From NCBI GenBank assembly GCA_963969395.1, contig OZ017795.1, positions 23,417,063 through 23,481,062 on the forward strand: a stretch of 64,000 nucleotides of DNA, given 5' to 3'. The position numbers and the translations under genes were made by a program. This DNA is from Pseudoscleropodium purum. Taxonomy: Eukaryota; Streptophyta; Bryopsida; Hypnales; Brachytheciaceae. The notes below the pieces were generated by a model. It did no database searches. It saw nothing but the letters and a program-made list of their open reading frames with translations, and was not told the origin of the DNA. Shown one piece after another: positions 12,942 through 23,993 of the stretch. Numbering within the stretch: the first letter of the stretch is position 1; each line of letters opens with the position of its first letter.

Positions 12942-13455
12942 TATGACTAGCTCGCTGGAGATCAAATTGTTGAGCAAGATCTACCCTCCTTTTTTGCACA
13001 AAATTCCAAGGACTTCGATCTTAATTACATGAGAGGATTCTCAGTCATGTCTCAGTCATCTATCGGACACATATCAGTGTCTACAGCGGTGTTGCTGTGA
13101 AACATTGGGAAAGAGTTCAATTGCTAATAATACTGTATCATCACTCTTTTGAGTCTTTTCTAACCACCTGGACTTAAACCCTAAACAATCGAAGCTACCT
13201 CGACTTACTTACAATTGTCACAACAATATAGATAAAATATAGAGATTTCTATTGTACAATGTGTACTTAGACAACACCTTTCACATTGAAATCTTCAAAG
13301 ATCATATTTTTGTTGGTTGACCCTTAAAGGATGAGTTGGTCACAATGGAAATCATTTGTTTTGGTCACATGTGAATTGTTGGCTTAAAAAAGCACTCATT
13401 GGAAGTCAAATAAATGTAGAATGTGACCTTCCTTTTGCACACAAAATTTGAAGGA

Positions 13456-14478
13456 GGATGAATGCAAGAAAGACCAATCGTTTTGAGTAGTAATTTTCAT
13501 CGTTGTCATAGTGGACGGACGTTCGGTTCGCGCGTCCATCCGATTTGTTTGTCCGTTAGAGGTCCTGCCCGTCCGATACAGTCAATACATAGTTGACTTT
13601 TTGATAACAGAAAAATAGGCCACGTGGATGCCATGTGGATTAAGGAACGGATGGATGGACGGACAAGATCGTCTGCGCCCTGGATTTCGCATTCCGAGGT
13701 GACTTGTCATTCCGCAAAATTGCACAAGTTACAAAATTAAAGCTGTCCGGTCCGATGACCCTAACTCGCCCATTATGACAACCATGGCAATTTTTTTATA
13801 GTACTCATGATTTTTTGGGGAGTACTTTATAATTAGAAAAATAATATAAAATTTAAAAAATATGTTTAATGTGTACACCTTTAAAAAGCAGGTACCCTAG
13901 TAAGGAAAAGTATAAAAAAATTCTCTAAGTAGGAGAATTAGAAAAGTGTAAAATCTCAAGAAAATAGATACTTTGACATTTTAATTTGTAAAAAATAGGA
14001 TTTTTTTTTCCAAAGAAATTAAAAATTGGCCATTTGGGAAGATTTCATGGTGAAGAGATTTCACCAAAAGAATCATCTTGAAACCATTTTCAATATTTAG
14101 AATTGTGCATTCAAGGGAGTCTTATTTGGATGAATGTAGATGACATAAAATAATATTTGTTTAAATTCCTTTTTATGGACACATGCCTCTCTAGTGTAGG
14201 AATAGCCCACACAAATTTTAGCTTTAAATCATTAATTTTGCGGTTTAGGGTATTGGAAATCCCTAAATGGCTAAACTACAAAGTGTGATATATAATATAT
14301 TAACTAAATTGAAATTTTAAAGAAGAATGATTTTTGAAAATTTCTAAAAAAATAATTTTCCTAATAATTGTTTAGTTGTTGATCTTCAAAAAAAAAATTC
14401 AGTTTAAATTATGGCCAATGACAACTCAAAAACTTCAAGTGTAACACAAAATAGTATTGGTCTTTCTTGTATTCACCC
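13456..14478. mobile_element. TIR element (GGGTGAATGCAAGAAA family), reverse orientation, interrupted
   Basis: The ends are GGATGAATGCAAGAAAGACC (left) and GGTCTTTCTTGTATTCACCC (right), imperfect inverted repeats. The interior reads as the reverse complement of the elements at 40771 and 42429, including CCTAAATCGCAAAAT-like, CTAGTGTAGGAATAG and AATTTTAGCTTTAAATCATT blocks. Removing the nested 281-bp MITE leaves about 742 bp, close to the 710-726 bp of the other copies. No coding capacity, so non-autonomous. Confidence 0.75.
13502..13782. mobile_element. MITE copy 2 (inverted), nested in a larger TIR element
   Basis: A 281-bp reverse-orientation copy of 12686-12941, beginning GTTGTCATAGTGGACG and ending CGCCCATTATGACAAC. 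It interrupts the TIR element at 13456-14478 soon after that element's left end, so it inserted later. The two copies form an inverted pair with a ~560-bp spacer. Confidence 0.75.
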
Positions 14479-16262
14479 ATGATGAATAGTTGCACTTCTA
14501 TCCTACGTAGAGAGATTAATATTCTTTGTCATTCATTAGCCAAAAAACATTCTTAGCATTGTTTATGGGTTTATGGGTGTGTTTCTAAACATGATAGATG
14601 TGCATATGAATGTTTCCTACATATCTATGTAGTTGAATTAAAAAAATAAATTAATCTAACTCCAATGTTTTTCAATCAATTATCATGTAAAATCCACGAG
14701 TATGAAATAGAACAATTCACTGAAATGTTAATAGAGTTTTGATTTTTCAAAATGAAGATTTTGCGAGACCAAAAATGCCAATAGCATTGAAAATTAAGCA
14801 AAATTCTTGGAATGGCACAATAGATAGTTTGTAAGATTATTATACCCTAAGGCTCAGATACTACTCCCAAACAGACTCAAATTTAAAGCCTCCTTATGAG
14901 AAATAAGGTAGGTACTCCCCATATCGCCACTTTTTTCTACCAAGCCTATTTGCTATTATTAAACTCATCAGATTTTCATACGTTCTTGTTGGCAAGTGAA
15001 AGGAGGTTTCAACACATTAGAGAATGTGGCATTTGGATACTATATGCAAAAGTTATTAAGGAACAAAGTTGGGTTTTATAAAGTGTTACTTCCACATAGG
15101 TACAGAACTGACTTTGGAGATGTACACATAGTATAGATGGTGGTTTAAGGTCAGTGGCACATTTGGGTGTTTTTACCTTAGAACATGTTGTGTTGCACAA
15201 GCACAAAAGTTAGGGTGACTGCATGTTTTCACAAACAGGCTCCATGTGGGAGTTAGCTTGGATACAGTCTCAATGAGCCAGGATGTTATGATATTGGCAG
15301 AAAGAAAATCTTGAAATGCTCAGTTTTTCAAACATAAATTGAAAAGGGAGTTTTGATTGTGGATTACGACAGAACTGTTATTTCAAATATTGATCACACA
15401 TGGAAGCGCCATTGCCAGCTATTCTTAAAAACAAATTATAGTGTGTTTGTATTGCCATGGATTTTGAGTTGAGTAACTTACTGGCAGAGAAACTTTTGGT
15501 TGGGAGTGCATGATGCCTTTGAATTGCCTCGCCTCTTCTCTTGTTTAGTTAGTGAACATAATCTGACTTCGAATCACTGATTGTAGAGAATCTGACTCCA
15601 AATGCATGTTTCGGTTTTTCGGTTTTAACCGTTTAATGTTAATATTGAAATTGACAAAAACAAGTTCAATTGTTGGATTGGTTGAATCAATTATGAGCAT
15701 CATGAACTCTAGCTAGACTTTGTACAAAAAATTTGAACATAAGAAAAGCATGACACGGCTCTAAATACAAGTTGAATGTGTTGTCCTATTCAACAAATAT
15801 TTCAAATGTAAGGGCATTGAGATGTAACAATGGTTCATGTTGCAACTTATACTAGTCTCTACAATGATTAACGCAATTCCAAGTTCTCAATTCCCAAAAA
15901 ATATTTAAGTATTCATGAGAACCAACATTATGTGCATGATTGTTTGTCAAGTTTTTTATATTTTAAATTCTATTATGGCACACAATATTGAGTTTTAAAC
16001 ATGACGAACTTGGAAATTAATTTTCTTTCGAATTACAATTAATTTTTTTCTTCAAACTTTCATAGTAATGTGATATATGTTGCATACTACAACTTTTGTT
16101 TATCTACATTTGGACTTCGCCCATTGATGCTTACGATATGGTTGTTTGAATGAAAAAGTTTCAAATCCACTCACTTTTGTTCGTCGCTGTAAGTCTACCG
16201 TGACAATACAGGATTTGAATTCAAATACGAGACAAAAGGTAGTTTCAAGTGAGAAGATTTTT

Positions 16263-16705
16263 ATTGCAAAACTGTTGTTCCAATGTTCAAAATTCATTGC
16301 AAATCCATTTTTGGTACTCAGACTAATATCCTTTGCTTCTTGAAAATGAAAATAACCACTTGCAATTAAGTGTGAAATGTAATTGCTGATATATTGTTGC
16401 CAAAAAATTGAAACAATTTTAAAAAATTCATTAAGTGTTGATTTCAAATTCTTATTGCAATAGCATTGCCAAGTGCATTGCAATTTAAAGTTGGAAACTG
16501 TTGCAAAAACTGTTGCAAAACCATTGCAGAAAAATTGCAAATCAACATTAATAAGCATTGCAAATTATTACGACCAAACCAATGCAAAACTAGTGCAAAT
16601 ACATGGAAAAAGAGACATTGCAAAACTAGTGCAAAACAAAAGGTTGAAAGAGTATTGCAACTTACTGCCCAGAAAAGTTAGTGTTGCAAAAAGCATTGCA
16701 CATAG
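16263..16705. repeat. TTGCA-rich degenerate repeat patch
   Basis: About fourteen TTGCA words, most as ATTGCAA or GTTGCAAAA, lie within roughly 440 bp, densest from 16455 to 16700, along with several TGCAAAAC words. The spacing is irregular (about 10-40 bp). It looks like a decayed short tandem repeat; no gene is evident. Confidence 0.45.
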
Positions 16706-16906
16706 GTACTCTCTAGTAGTGAATTCAGCACTCACACATCCCTACCGTAGCAAGCGTTGTGAGAAACGCCCCATAGAAAACACAATATTGACCGGGGTTA
16801 ATTACCCTGCCTGGTTTTCAAACTATGAAGTCCATTCATAACTGGGGGAAGTCTCAGATCAAGTATGCACAGGAATTATATACCGGTACTAACTGCAGTA
16901 ATTAGT

Positions 16907-19900
16907 TCATGAACTATGAGCCACAGGATGGGCGTGAGAGACATCTGGGTTCCCTTCCGCGCCAACCTTTTCATTAGCAGCTGCATGAAATGAGGGCGTT
17001 TCTGTGCTGCTGAGATGGGAGCTTTCAAAATGGTGTTGAGGATCTTGTAGGACACACTGTTGTTCCGACTGTGATGAGTTCAAAAGGTGACATGGATCTA
17101 GAATAAACTGACGTGGAGGAACTGGCACCGAGACTGCTGTGGAGTTGGACTTCACTTGGTCATCCCTGTCCCCAGCATTTGTAGCTTCTGGACGTGCAAA
17201 TTCTTGAAGGGTAGTATTCGTGCTGCTTTTCAACAGACGGTAATCGCGCATTTCTTTCTCGTACCTCTCCCTGTCCTTGGCTCCTCTCTCTTGATATGGC
17301 TGCATCAATACCAACACAGGTCAACAGCGTACACTTCCAAAAGCAGCAAGCAGAGGACTTGGTTGAAATGTAACACAAAAATTGCGGTTGGGGGAGAGGA
17401 TGCTAAGTAGCTGGTACGTCGGTTATCATACAATCCCGTCCCCTATTACCAACAGCAACTCATCTCTTCCAATTTTAATGCACTCGGTTGGATTCCAATT
17501 AGCAAGTTGAGTGTAAGCATGCCTAAGCTAAATGTTTAGGGCCACTGATCTTAATATGGAAATGGGATGGTCTACTGCAATTTAGAGGGGTCTCCAACCT
17601 TCCACTTGAATGATTGCAAAGGAAATTAATGTGTAGTGATAAAGATTTGATCTGAACAGAGTTAGTTATTGAGCCCATAGTGACCCCTCCAGTGAGAGAC
17701 CAACCGAGTGATGTCCCAATGAAAGCATACTCCTACATATTGGTTAAAACGCAGCAAATAGGATCCTCTACATTAACAATTACACTCGAGTGAATGTTAA
17801 ACCTGGTGAATCCAAAGTTTGAAATGGAAAAGGCAAAGGTCAGCATTCACGAATTCTGCAATATGAACTGAGAATTTAGAAAAGGGACTTAAGTAGTGTA
17901 CCAGTTTCTGTTCCTCGGTGAGGCCGTTCCAGGCGTCGCCAATCATGCGGCTCAATTCTCGTTCCTTCTCTGGGTATTTGAGTTTCAGCTTGGCTCGTTC
18001 TTCAGCGAAGAAAAAGTTGTAGCCTGTCCTGCTTGAGCGAGGAGCATTGGGATCTTTCTTCATCTCCTCCCTCTGTTTGCGTTTTCTCCCTTTCGCAGTC
18101 TCAGGGAGTTTTACATCTCCAACAACACGAGGTGACAGCATGAAACTGGGAATGTCAGCATGCTGAGGACCACGAACATGCCCCGGTGGGATGTGGTAAA
18201 TCACACCTCTCAGCTTTTCAGAACCCACCACTACAGTCACCAAGTATCCATGCTCAAACTTGCCTTCAATGGTTCCAGTTACTACGTTACCCACGGAAGC
18301 GATTGAGTCCCCTGCGAAACATGTACATTGGCTATTTATCCAACAAGCACTTAAATGACCAAAAATGGCTGCTTCCCATATCTTAAAATGGCCATATCTA
18401 TGGAAGAAAATTGTAATAATAAAAAAAAGAAAAATCATGGCCTACATTTTCAAACAATAATTGTATGTTTTGAAAGTGAACTATGAGTTTGCGAACTGGA
18501 ATTTCTATTGTTAGTTCAGACACTAAGGGTTTAAATCATGCAGAGCGCCAAGTAAGACGAGACCCAGTGCTATGCAATCACTTAAAGCTCATGTATACAT
18601 TCTCCCATTGCCAGGATACCAACTGCTTGTGACCACCCTCAAAGTGGTCTGGATACCTTAAGAACTTCCTAAGAAAAAACCATGATTAGAGCCTCTCTTC
18701 ACAGGGATTGAATTCTGGAGGGAGACAGCACAAAGAAATTGATTGACAGACGCGTCAGCCCTAGACCACACCTGCACCATAGATCCAAGGAAAATTCAAT
18801 TTGCGTATCGTTCGTTACCAATTTTTGCAATATCAAATGTTGAAAGAGCAGCACAAGAACCTGTTGCCATAACTGGCAGTGGGGTAAGTCTTCTCTTCCG
18901 AATTTTCTTCCCTTCCGTATTAATTACTTCTGGCTCCTCTGCTTGTGCCTCCGGAGCAGGAGCAGATTCAATTTGCTTAACAGGAACAAAACTAGGTGCC
19001 GATAGTGGTGCTGCACATACAGACTGGTAATGAGTAACATGTTCATTACAGCTCATGTTTTATTCTACAAAAACAGGGACAGAACAACTATATTGAATTA
19101 ATCTAGCATCCTAAGAAATCAAGGAGAAAAGGAGTAGCATCCTTGGACTGTAACCAGCCATTACAGAAGGAAGATAATGAAATTTGTAGACAAGAATCAG
19201 TGCTTACTTGGAGGAGAGACGAGGAGACCACTAGAACCAAAAAAATATAATTGCTCGTAATGGTGAAGTAATGTGATATAGTATTTGCGCAGGACGAATG
19301 AAGCACTTGTGGTAGTGCGGGGGAAGTCGAAAGCGCCGGTAATCTCCTTCCATTTTCGGTCCTTGATAACCTGGAAGCCATAGTTGCTCAGCCATATAAA
19401 AAGGAAAAAGTGGTATAGGAATTAAAAACACTCCCCTACAATTTCTTAAAATAGTATGACATAATATTGATCTCTGGAGGGCACCTCAGAACGGTAATGG
19501 GAAGCATCAGAAGAGATGGACAACAGAAATAAAAAAATCGTTAGTAATGATATTGTTGACAGAGATGTGATAGTGATAGTGATGGACAATGAATACAGAG
19601 AAATCATAATGATGTAGAAATATTGCATTTTACTTTATGCATTGTGATTTGAAGACTATTGATTACAGAGGAAAAAGTCATTAATATTGAGAAATGATGG
19701 GTTGTGGTACAAAGGAATACAATAATTTTTTTGGTTTAACCTGTCTTACAAGAAAGAGAAAAGTACTTGTAATGAAGTGGGTACTTGATTACAAGTACTT
19801 GACTTGATAGGGACCTAATCTATCCCATAAATTGACCCTATTATTGATAGGAACTCATCTATACATAAACTTTGTTGAATTGAATAGTAAGTGGTGTAAG

Positions 19901-22283
19901 AATGATTTGGCTCAATGTTTATGATCAATGATTTAAAATGGAAGTGGAACTGTTTAGTGTCATTTGTAGTGGATTACAACCTCCCACTTAAAAAATTACA
20001 TGAAAATTCATAGATGGTGATAAAAATTTGGTTTTGAACATGTTTGGCTCTTGTATCCAATCTAACTACGTTAATCTTCTTCAAAATACAATCTCATAAC
20101 ATATTGATTAGTATTCTTAAATATATAGTATCATTAAGTTTAAACCTACTATCTAGACAAATTCAAAGCAAGAAACAAATGAGGGGTTGGAATGATGGCT
20201 CTAAAAGGAGCACCTGCTGCAGCCCACCTCGTTGTGTTACTTCCACGTAGAGGACATGTAAGTCAAGGTCCTTGCCCCCCATCTTTGGAATCCTGTAGAA
20301 GACAAGGTCAATGAGTGAGATTTGATAGGCATATCCATAGTTTCGGAATTACTATTAACATAGAGAATAACTTACAAACTAGTAATAAGGTTTAGTGTGC
20401 TAAAACAATAGGATTCTAAATGCATCGTTCTTGTTGACTATAAAGAATTTTATAGACATTGATCAAGCAAGTATGTTTAAAGGGGTGGTTTAAGCACCCT
20501 CTAATAACACATGAATTGAATCATAAATCACATCATAATTGACTACAAAATTTTTATAGAAAGAGAGCTCCCAAGACAATCCCATGACTTTTCTATGCAA
20601 TACATAAATTTTTTCATTCTTGAAAAAGATAATGACTATGTTTATTTTTCAAAGAAGATGCATTTTGGAAGACAATAAGATTTCCTATTTGCTTGGTTCA
20701 TAGAAGTCCACAAGTTGCTTCAATAATATAAGAATCTAAATTCCAATGCCTAAAATACTCATATGGTAATGCCTCCAATGCACTAGGTTAACACAAAGAC
20801 TTTGTGTAATATAAGCACTTACTCTTTTCAATTGTAAACCAAGCAATAAACCACTTGCAATTCACAAGTCACAACTACACCAATTATTATTAGTATCAAT
20901 ATTTTCTTAATCTTGGTAGCATATTCCTAGGAAAAATGAAAAACCTAATGATCATGATGTCATGTTCACTTACCTTCACATCAAGTCTCTACTTAACATT
21001 TGAAAAAGGCAATGATATTTAAAACATATCATTAAAATTGAAATGATCAAAATGTCATGATTAGTCTTAACAAGACATGTTTTTAGTTTCCATTGATATA
21101 ACAAAGGTGCATAGCCAATGCTACAAGGGTCCCCTAGCCTCCCATAGAATCAATGTCTCTATGTGAGGTGTTATGGCAATGATCACTATAATCAAACTTC
21201 CTCCTAAATAATGTACTTATGAAAAGTATTCCATCTTCTAATGAGGTAAAAATAGGCCTAAAGAAATCTCTTGGTTATAGAGCATTCTAAAAACTATCAT
21301 GACACTCATCAAAGGCCCTAAATGCACTCAAGAATCCAAATCCATCATCCTAATATTATGGAAGGTTTAGTTAAATTTTGTACATTGATTTGTACCTTGT
21401 CATTAATAACAATTTTAAAGTGCCAACAAAAAAAATTAAATGGGAGTAGAAACGTGCTTACTGTTCAAAAAGTCAGCCAAGCTTAGGCCTATCATGTCAA
21501 TATGCAATGTGCTGATTCCAAGTCTCAAAGTCAAACATGCATGCTAGCAAGGGGTAAGGCATGTCATGTAAAATAGCAATGCTAATTCCATATGTAAAGT
21601 ATAAGTGCAAACTCTCAACGGTTAAAGAATGTTATGTCAAATTGCAATATTGTTTCCAATTCTCAAAGTAAATGTTCAAAAATTTGGTGCAGGTTCACAA
21701 AGGCTAAACATTTTTATTGTCAAACTGCAAGACTATGCCGATTCTCACAGTCAAGATGCAGGATCAAAGGGCCTCAAGAATGTTAAGTTAAAGTATAATA
21801 CAGTTTCCGAGTCTCAAAGTGAAACGTGTAGTCTCACAAGGACTACAGAACATTACTGTCAAATTACAGTACTGATACAGACTCACAAAGTCAAGGTGCA
21901 AGAGTACATGACAATTGACAAGGGCAAAAGAATACGATGAGTGCTGAAGGAAGACGTGACAAAGAGAAGGAAGTAAAACTCTGTGCAGGGAATGCTTACA
22001 CGATGCGAGTGCCGAGCGCAAGGTGGAACTTGGTGAGAGTGTCGAGAAAGAGCTCCTTGCTAGCCACAACTGCCAGATGCTCCGCAAGCGCAGCCGGGTA
22101 CGACTGGTTTAATGCAAAGCAGGGCGACTGCAAGACACCTGCTGGGGGGGTCGTCACCAGCATTGCTCCTGAGCAGAGGGGCACTGCTTGTTGCTCTTCT
22201 AGTGTCGCTGATGGCGCTGGCGTTCCTCCATTTTGGTGCACAGCACTTGGCGGCGTTTGTGCTTTCAACGGCGACACCTCCAT
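16907..22283 (-). CDS. ARID-HMG box DNA-binding protein (plant HMGB9/HMGB15-like), 6 exons
   Basis: Exons on the minus strand: 22283-22000, 20292-20214, 19370-19208, 19010-18861, 18311-17902, 17299-16907; 492 residues. The first ATG is at 22283 (the frame extends upstream only to a GTG). Residues ~77-165 form an ARID domain spread over exons 1-3, with FLDTLTKFHLALGTRIVIP, LDLHVLYVEVTQRGGLQQV and KDRKWKEITGAF. Exon 5 carries the conserved GYLVTVVVGSEKLRGVIYHI segment found between ARID and HMG in this family, a basic stretch KGRKRKQREEMKK, then the HMG box (~312-383), which intron 5 splits. The last ~110 residues are Ser/Gln-rich and unstructured. Such proteins bind AT-rich and bent DNA in the nucleus and modulate transcription. 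All introns keep phase, supporting the model. Introns are long and hold repeats. Confidence 0.9.
21450..21905. repeat. Degenerate ~75-bp minisatellite in intron 1 of the ARID-HMGB gene
   Basis: About six imperfect tandem copies of 67-83 bp. Each holds a block like CACAAGGGCTAAAGAATGTT, then ATGTCAAATTGCAATACTG, then GATTCTCAAAGTCAA. The array ends about 95 bp from the exon 1 donor at 22000. Copies differ by 20-30 percent by eye. Confidence 0.6.
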
Positions 22284-23993
22284 CCTCTTCACAGTCCACA
22301 CTCTCCTTCGCTTTTTCCCTTCACTCCATGCTAAACCCTTGCTAAACCCTTCACGACCTAGAACTGGCGTCCCTTACACCCAAAACTCTTTACATCTTAC
22401 CGCCTGAGGTCTCCACTTTTCGCTAGATCTAATGTGCCAAATGAACAAGATATGACCGTCAAGTAGCCAGTCCTGCACTACTCTCTACACTTGTGACTCT
22501 CATTAAAACATCAGCGACACAATCAACTGTTCGAAACAAAACACTCGACGACAGCACAACGGGTAGCTCCAGAGAGTAGAGCACCGTCTGGTAGCTTCAA
22601 ACAACGTGAAAAATGGCACCGAAATCAGTAGCAAATAAATATATGTGCAATTTTTTTCAAATACCTGCCGCACTAAGTGTGCACTCAAATGTGAAAGGTA
22701 AAATGCGAGAACTCTCAGAAGAAGGCCTTCGAGTTGACTACTGAATCTCCTACTGCAGTAGTTCTAAGCTCTAACGAAGCATTTGATCTCTGAAACTGAA
22801 GCTGACAGGGACGATTTGAAAGCTTCGATCGACACTCTTCGGAGCTGCACGAAAACCGACGCTCCTGACAGAACCCGATGGCGCCTAAAATACTCATGAC
22901 GGAAGTGCCACCAAATGCAGGGAGGCTTGTCCATGTGGCGTAGCTTCATTCCTTGGAGAGGTCGATAAATCCTACGTGGCGTCCCAGTCAATGTGTTTTA
23001 CTTCTAGGTGGCGTCCGAGAGAACGTGATGGCGGGCTTCGCGAGTTCGGGACGAGCAGCTTGAGGAGTCTGAGAAGCGCACGCGAAGCTCACATCGAGCA
23101 AGAACAGATTTGCAAGTGCTATACGAGGATTGAATTGAACGGCAACAGCTTGGAATGGCGAGAGAGTGGAACGCTGCTTCTCAATGTCGGGGAAATTTGA
23201 AAATTTGAAAATGAAAAGATTTCGGGATACATGTAGCATAGTTTTCTTCGTTGATGTTCAACGTTATGTTGTTGGGTTCAATTTCGGAACTGACCATTCC
23301 TTTATGCGACCAATTCTGATCCTTCGCGATTGATTGCAGAGGAATTTGCAAAGAAAGAAGATGAACTCTGCAATGAAGCGTCTGATTGTTGGGATTGATC
23401 AATTACGTACGCTTCATGGACCTAGATATCGAAAATTGCGAATTGGCAACCTGTTGGGATCCTGTAACAAGCTGTGGGGCTCAGTGATGATTCTTTTTTC
23501 ATTTTGGAGAAGTAGCCATCAATACTCATGTGATCAGGTTGTGATACTTGGTGATATCTATGTGAAACCTAGGTGATACCCCCCAAAAAACACTGTTGGA
23601 GCTGTTGCATCACCGCATGAATGATTCTCCGTGCCTTCGTAATTTTTGATTCTTCCATCACCATTTTTAGGTGAGTGTCATTTTTGTCTATTTTTGTCAG
23701 GGCCGGGTGGAATGGTGGATGGTCCAACTTGAACAACAGTGCTCGTGCGGAACAGCAAACTGCACGAGCTGATTGAATCCGTCCGGATTGGCATCCCCCC
23801 ACACCCACCCCTCACCCGCTCTCCCCTTTCTACTCCAGCTTCGTTATCTTGCATCTTTCGAGGGTGACAAGAAGTTCAAGTTCAGGGGCTGTGATACTCT
23901 TATCTTTGATACAATCAAACCCGATCTGTTTCGAAGGATCGGAGAGGTCGTTGAGTCACCAACCCAACACTAAGCTCCCGAATTCCGGTGGCG
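22284..23993. other. Divergent intergenic region (ARID-HMGB / phosphoglycerate mutase)
   Basis: A 1.7-kb stretch between two genes transcribed away from each other; it must hold both promoters and leaders. Moderately GC-rich. No TATA box stands out, and short reading frames here match no family. An AG acceptor-like TTGATTGCAG at about 23331-23340 could mark a 5' UTR intron, but I cannot confirm it. Confidence 0.4.

Larger units (their letters stand above)
11932..16906. other. Intergenic region between the MTPSL and ARID-HMGB genes
   Basis: GC-richer up to about 12.6 kb (probable 5' region of the MTPSL gene), then AT-rich. It holds two copies of a small GTTGTCAT-ended MITE, one nested in a larger TIR element, and a TTGCA-rich patch (16263-16705). 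Short reading frames at 12293-12559 and 14896-15081 match nothing I recognise. Confidence 0.5.

Noticed and set aside
22560..22625. tRNA-like stretch GGGTAGCTCC...GTAGAGCA
   Set aside because: It resembles a D-arm, but no anticodon stem, T-loop or acceptor pairing follows at the right distance.
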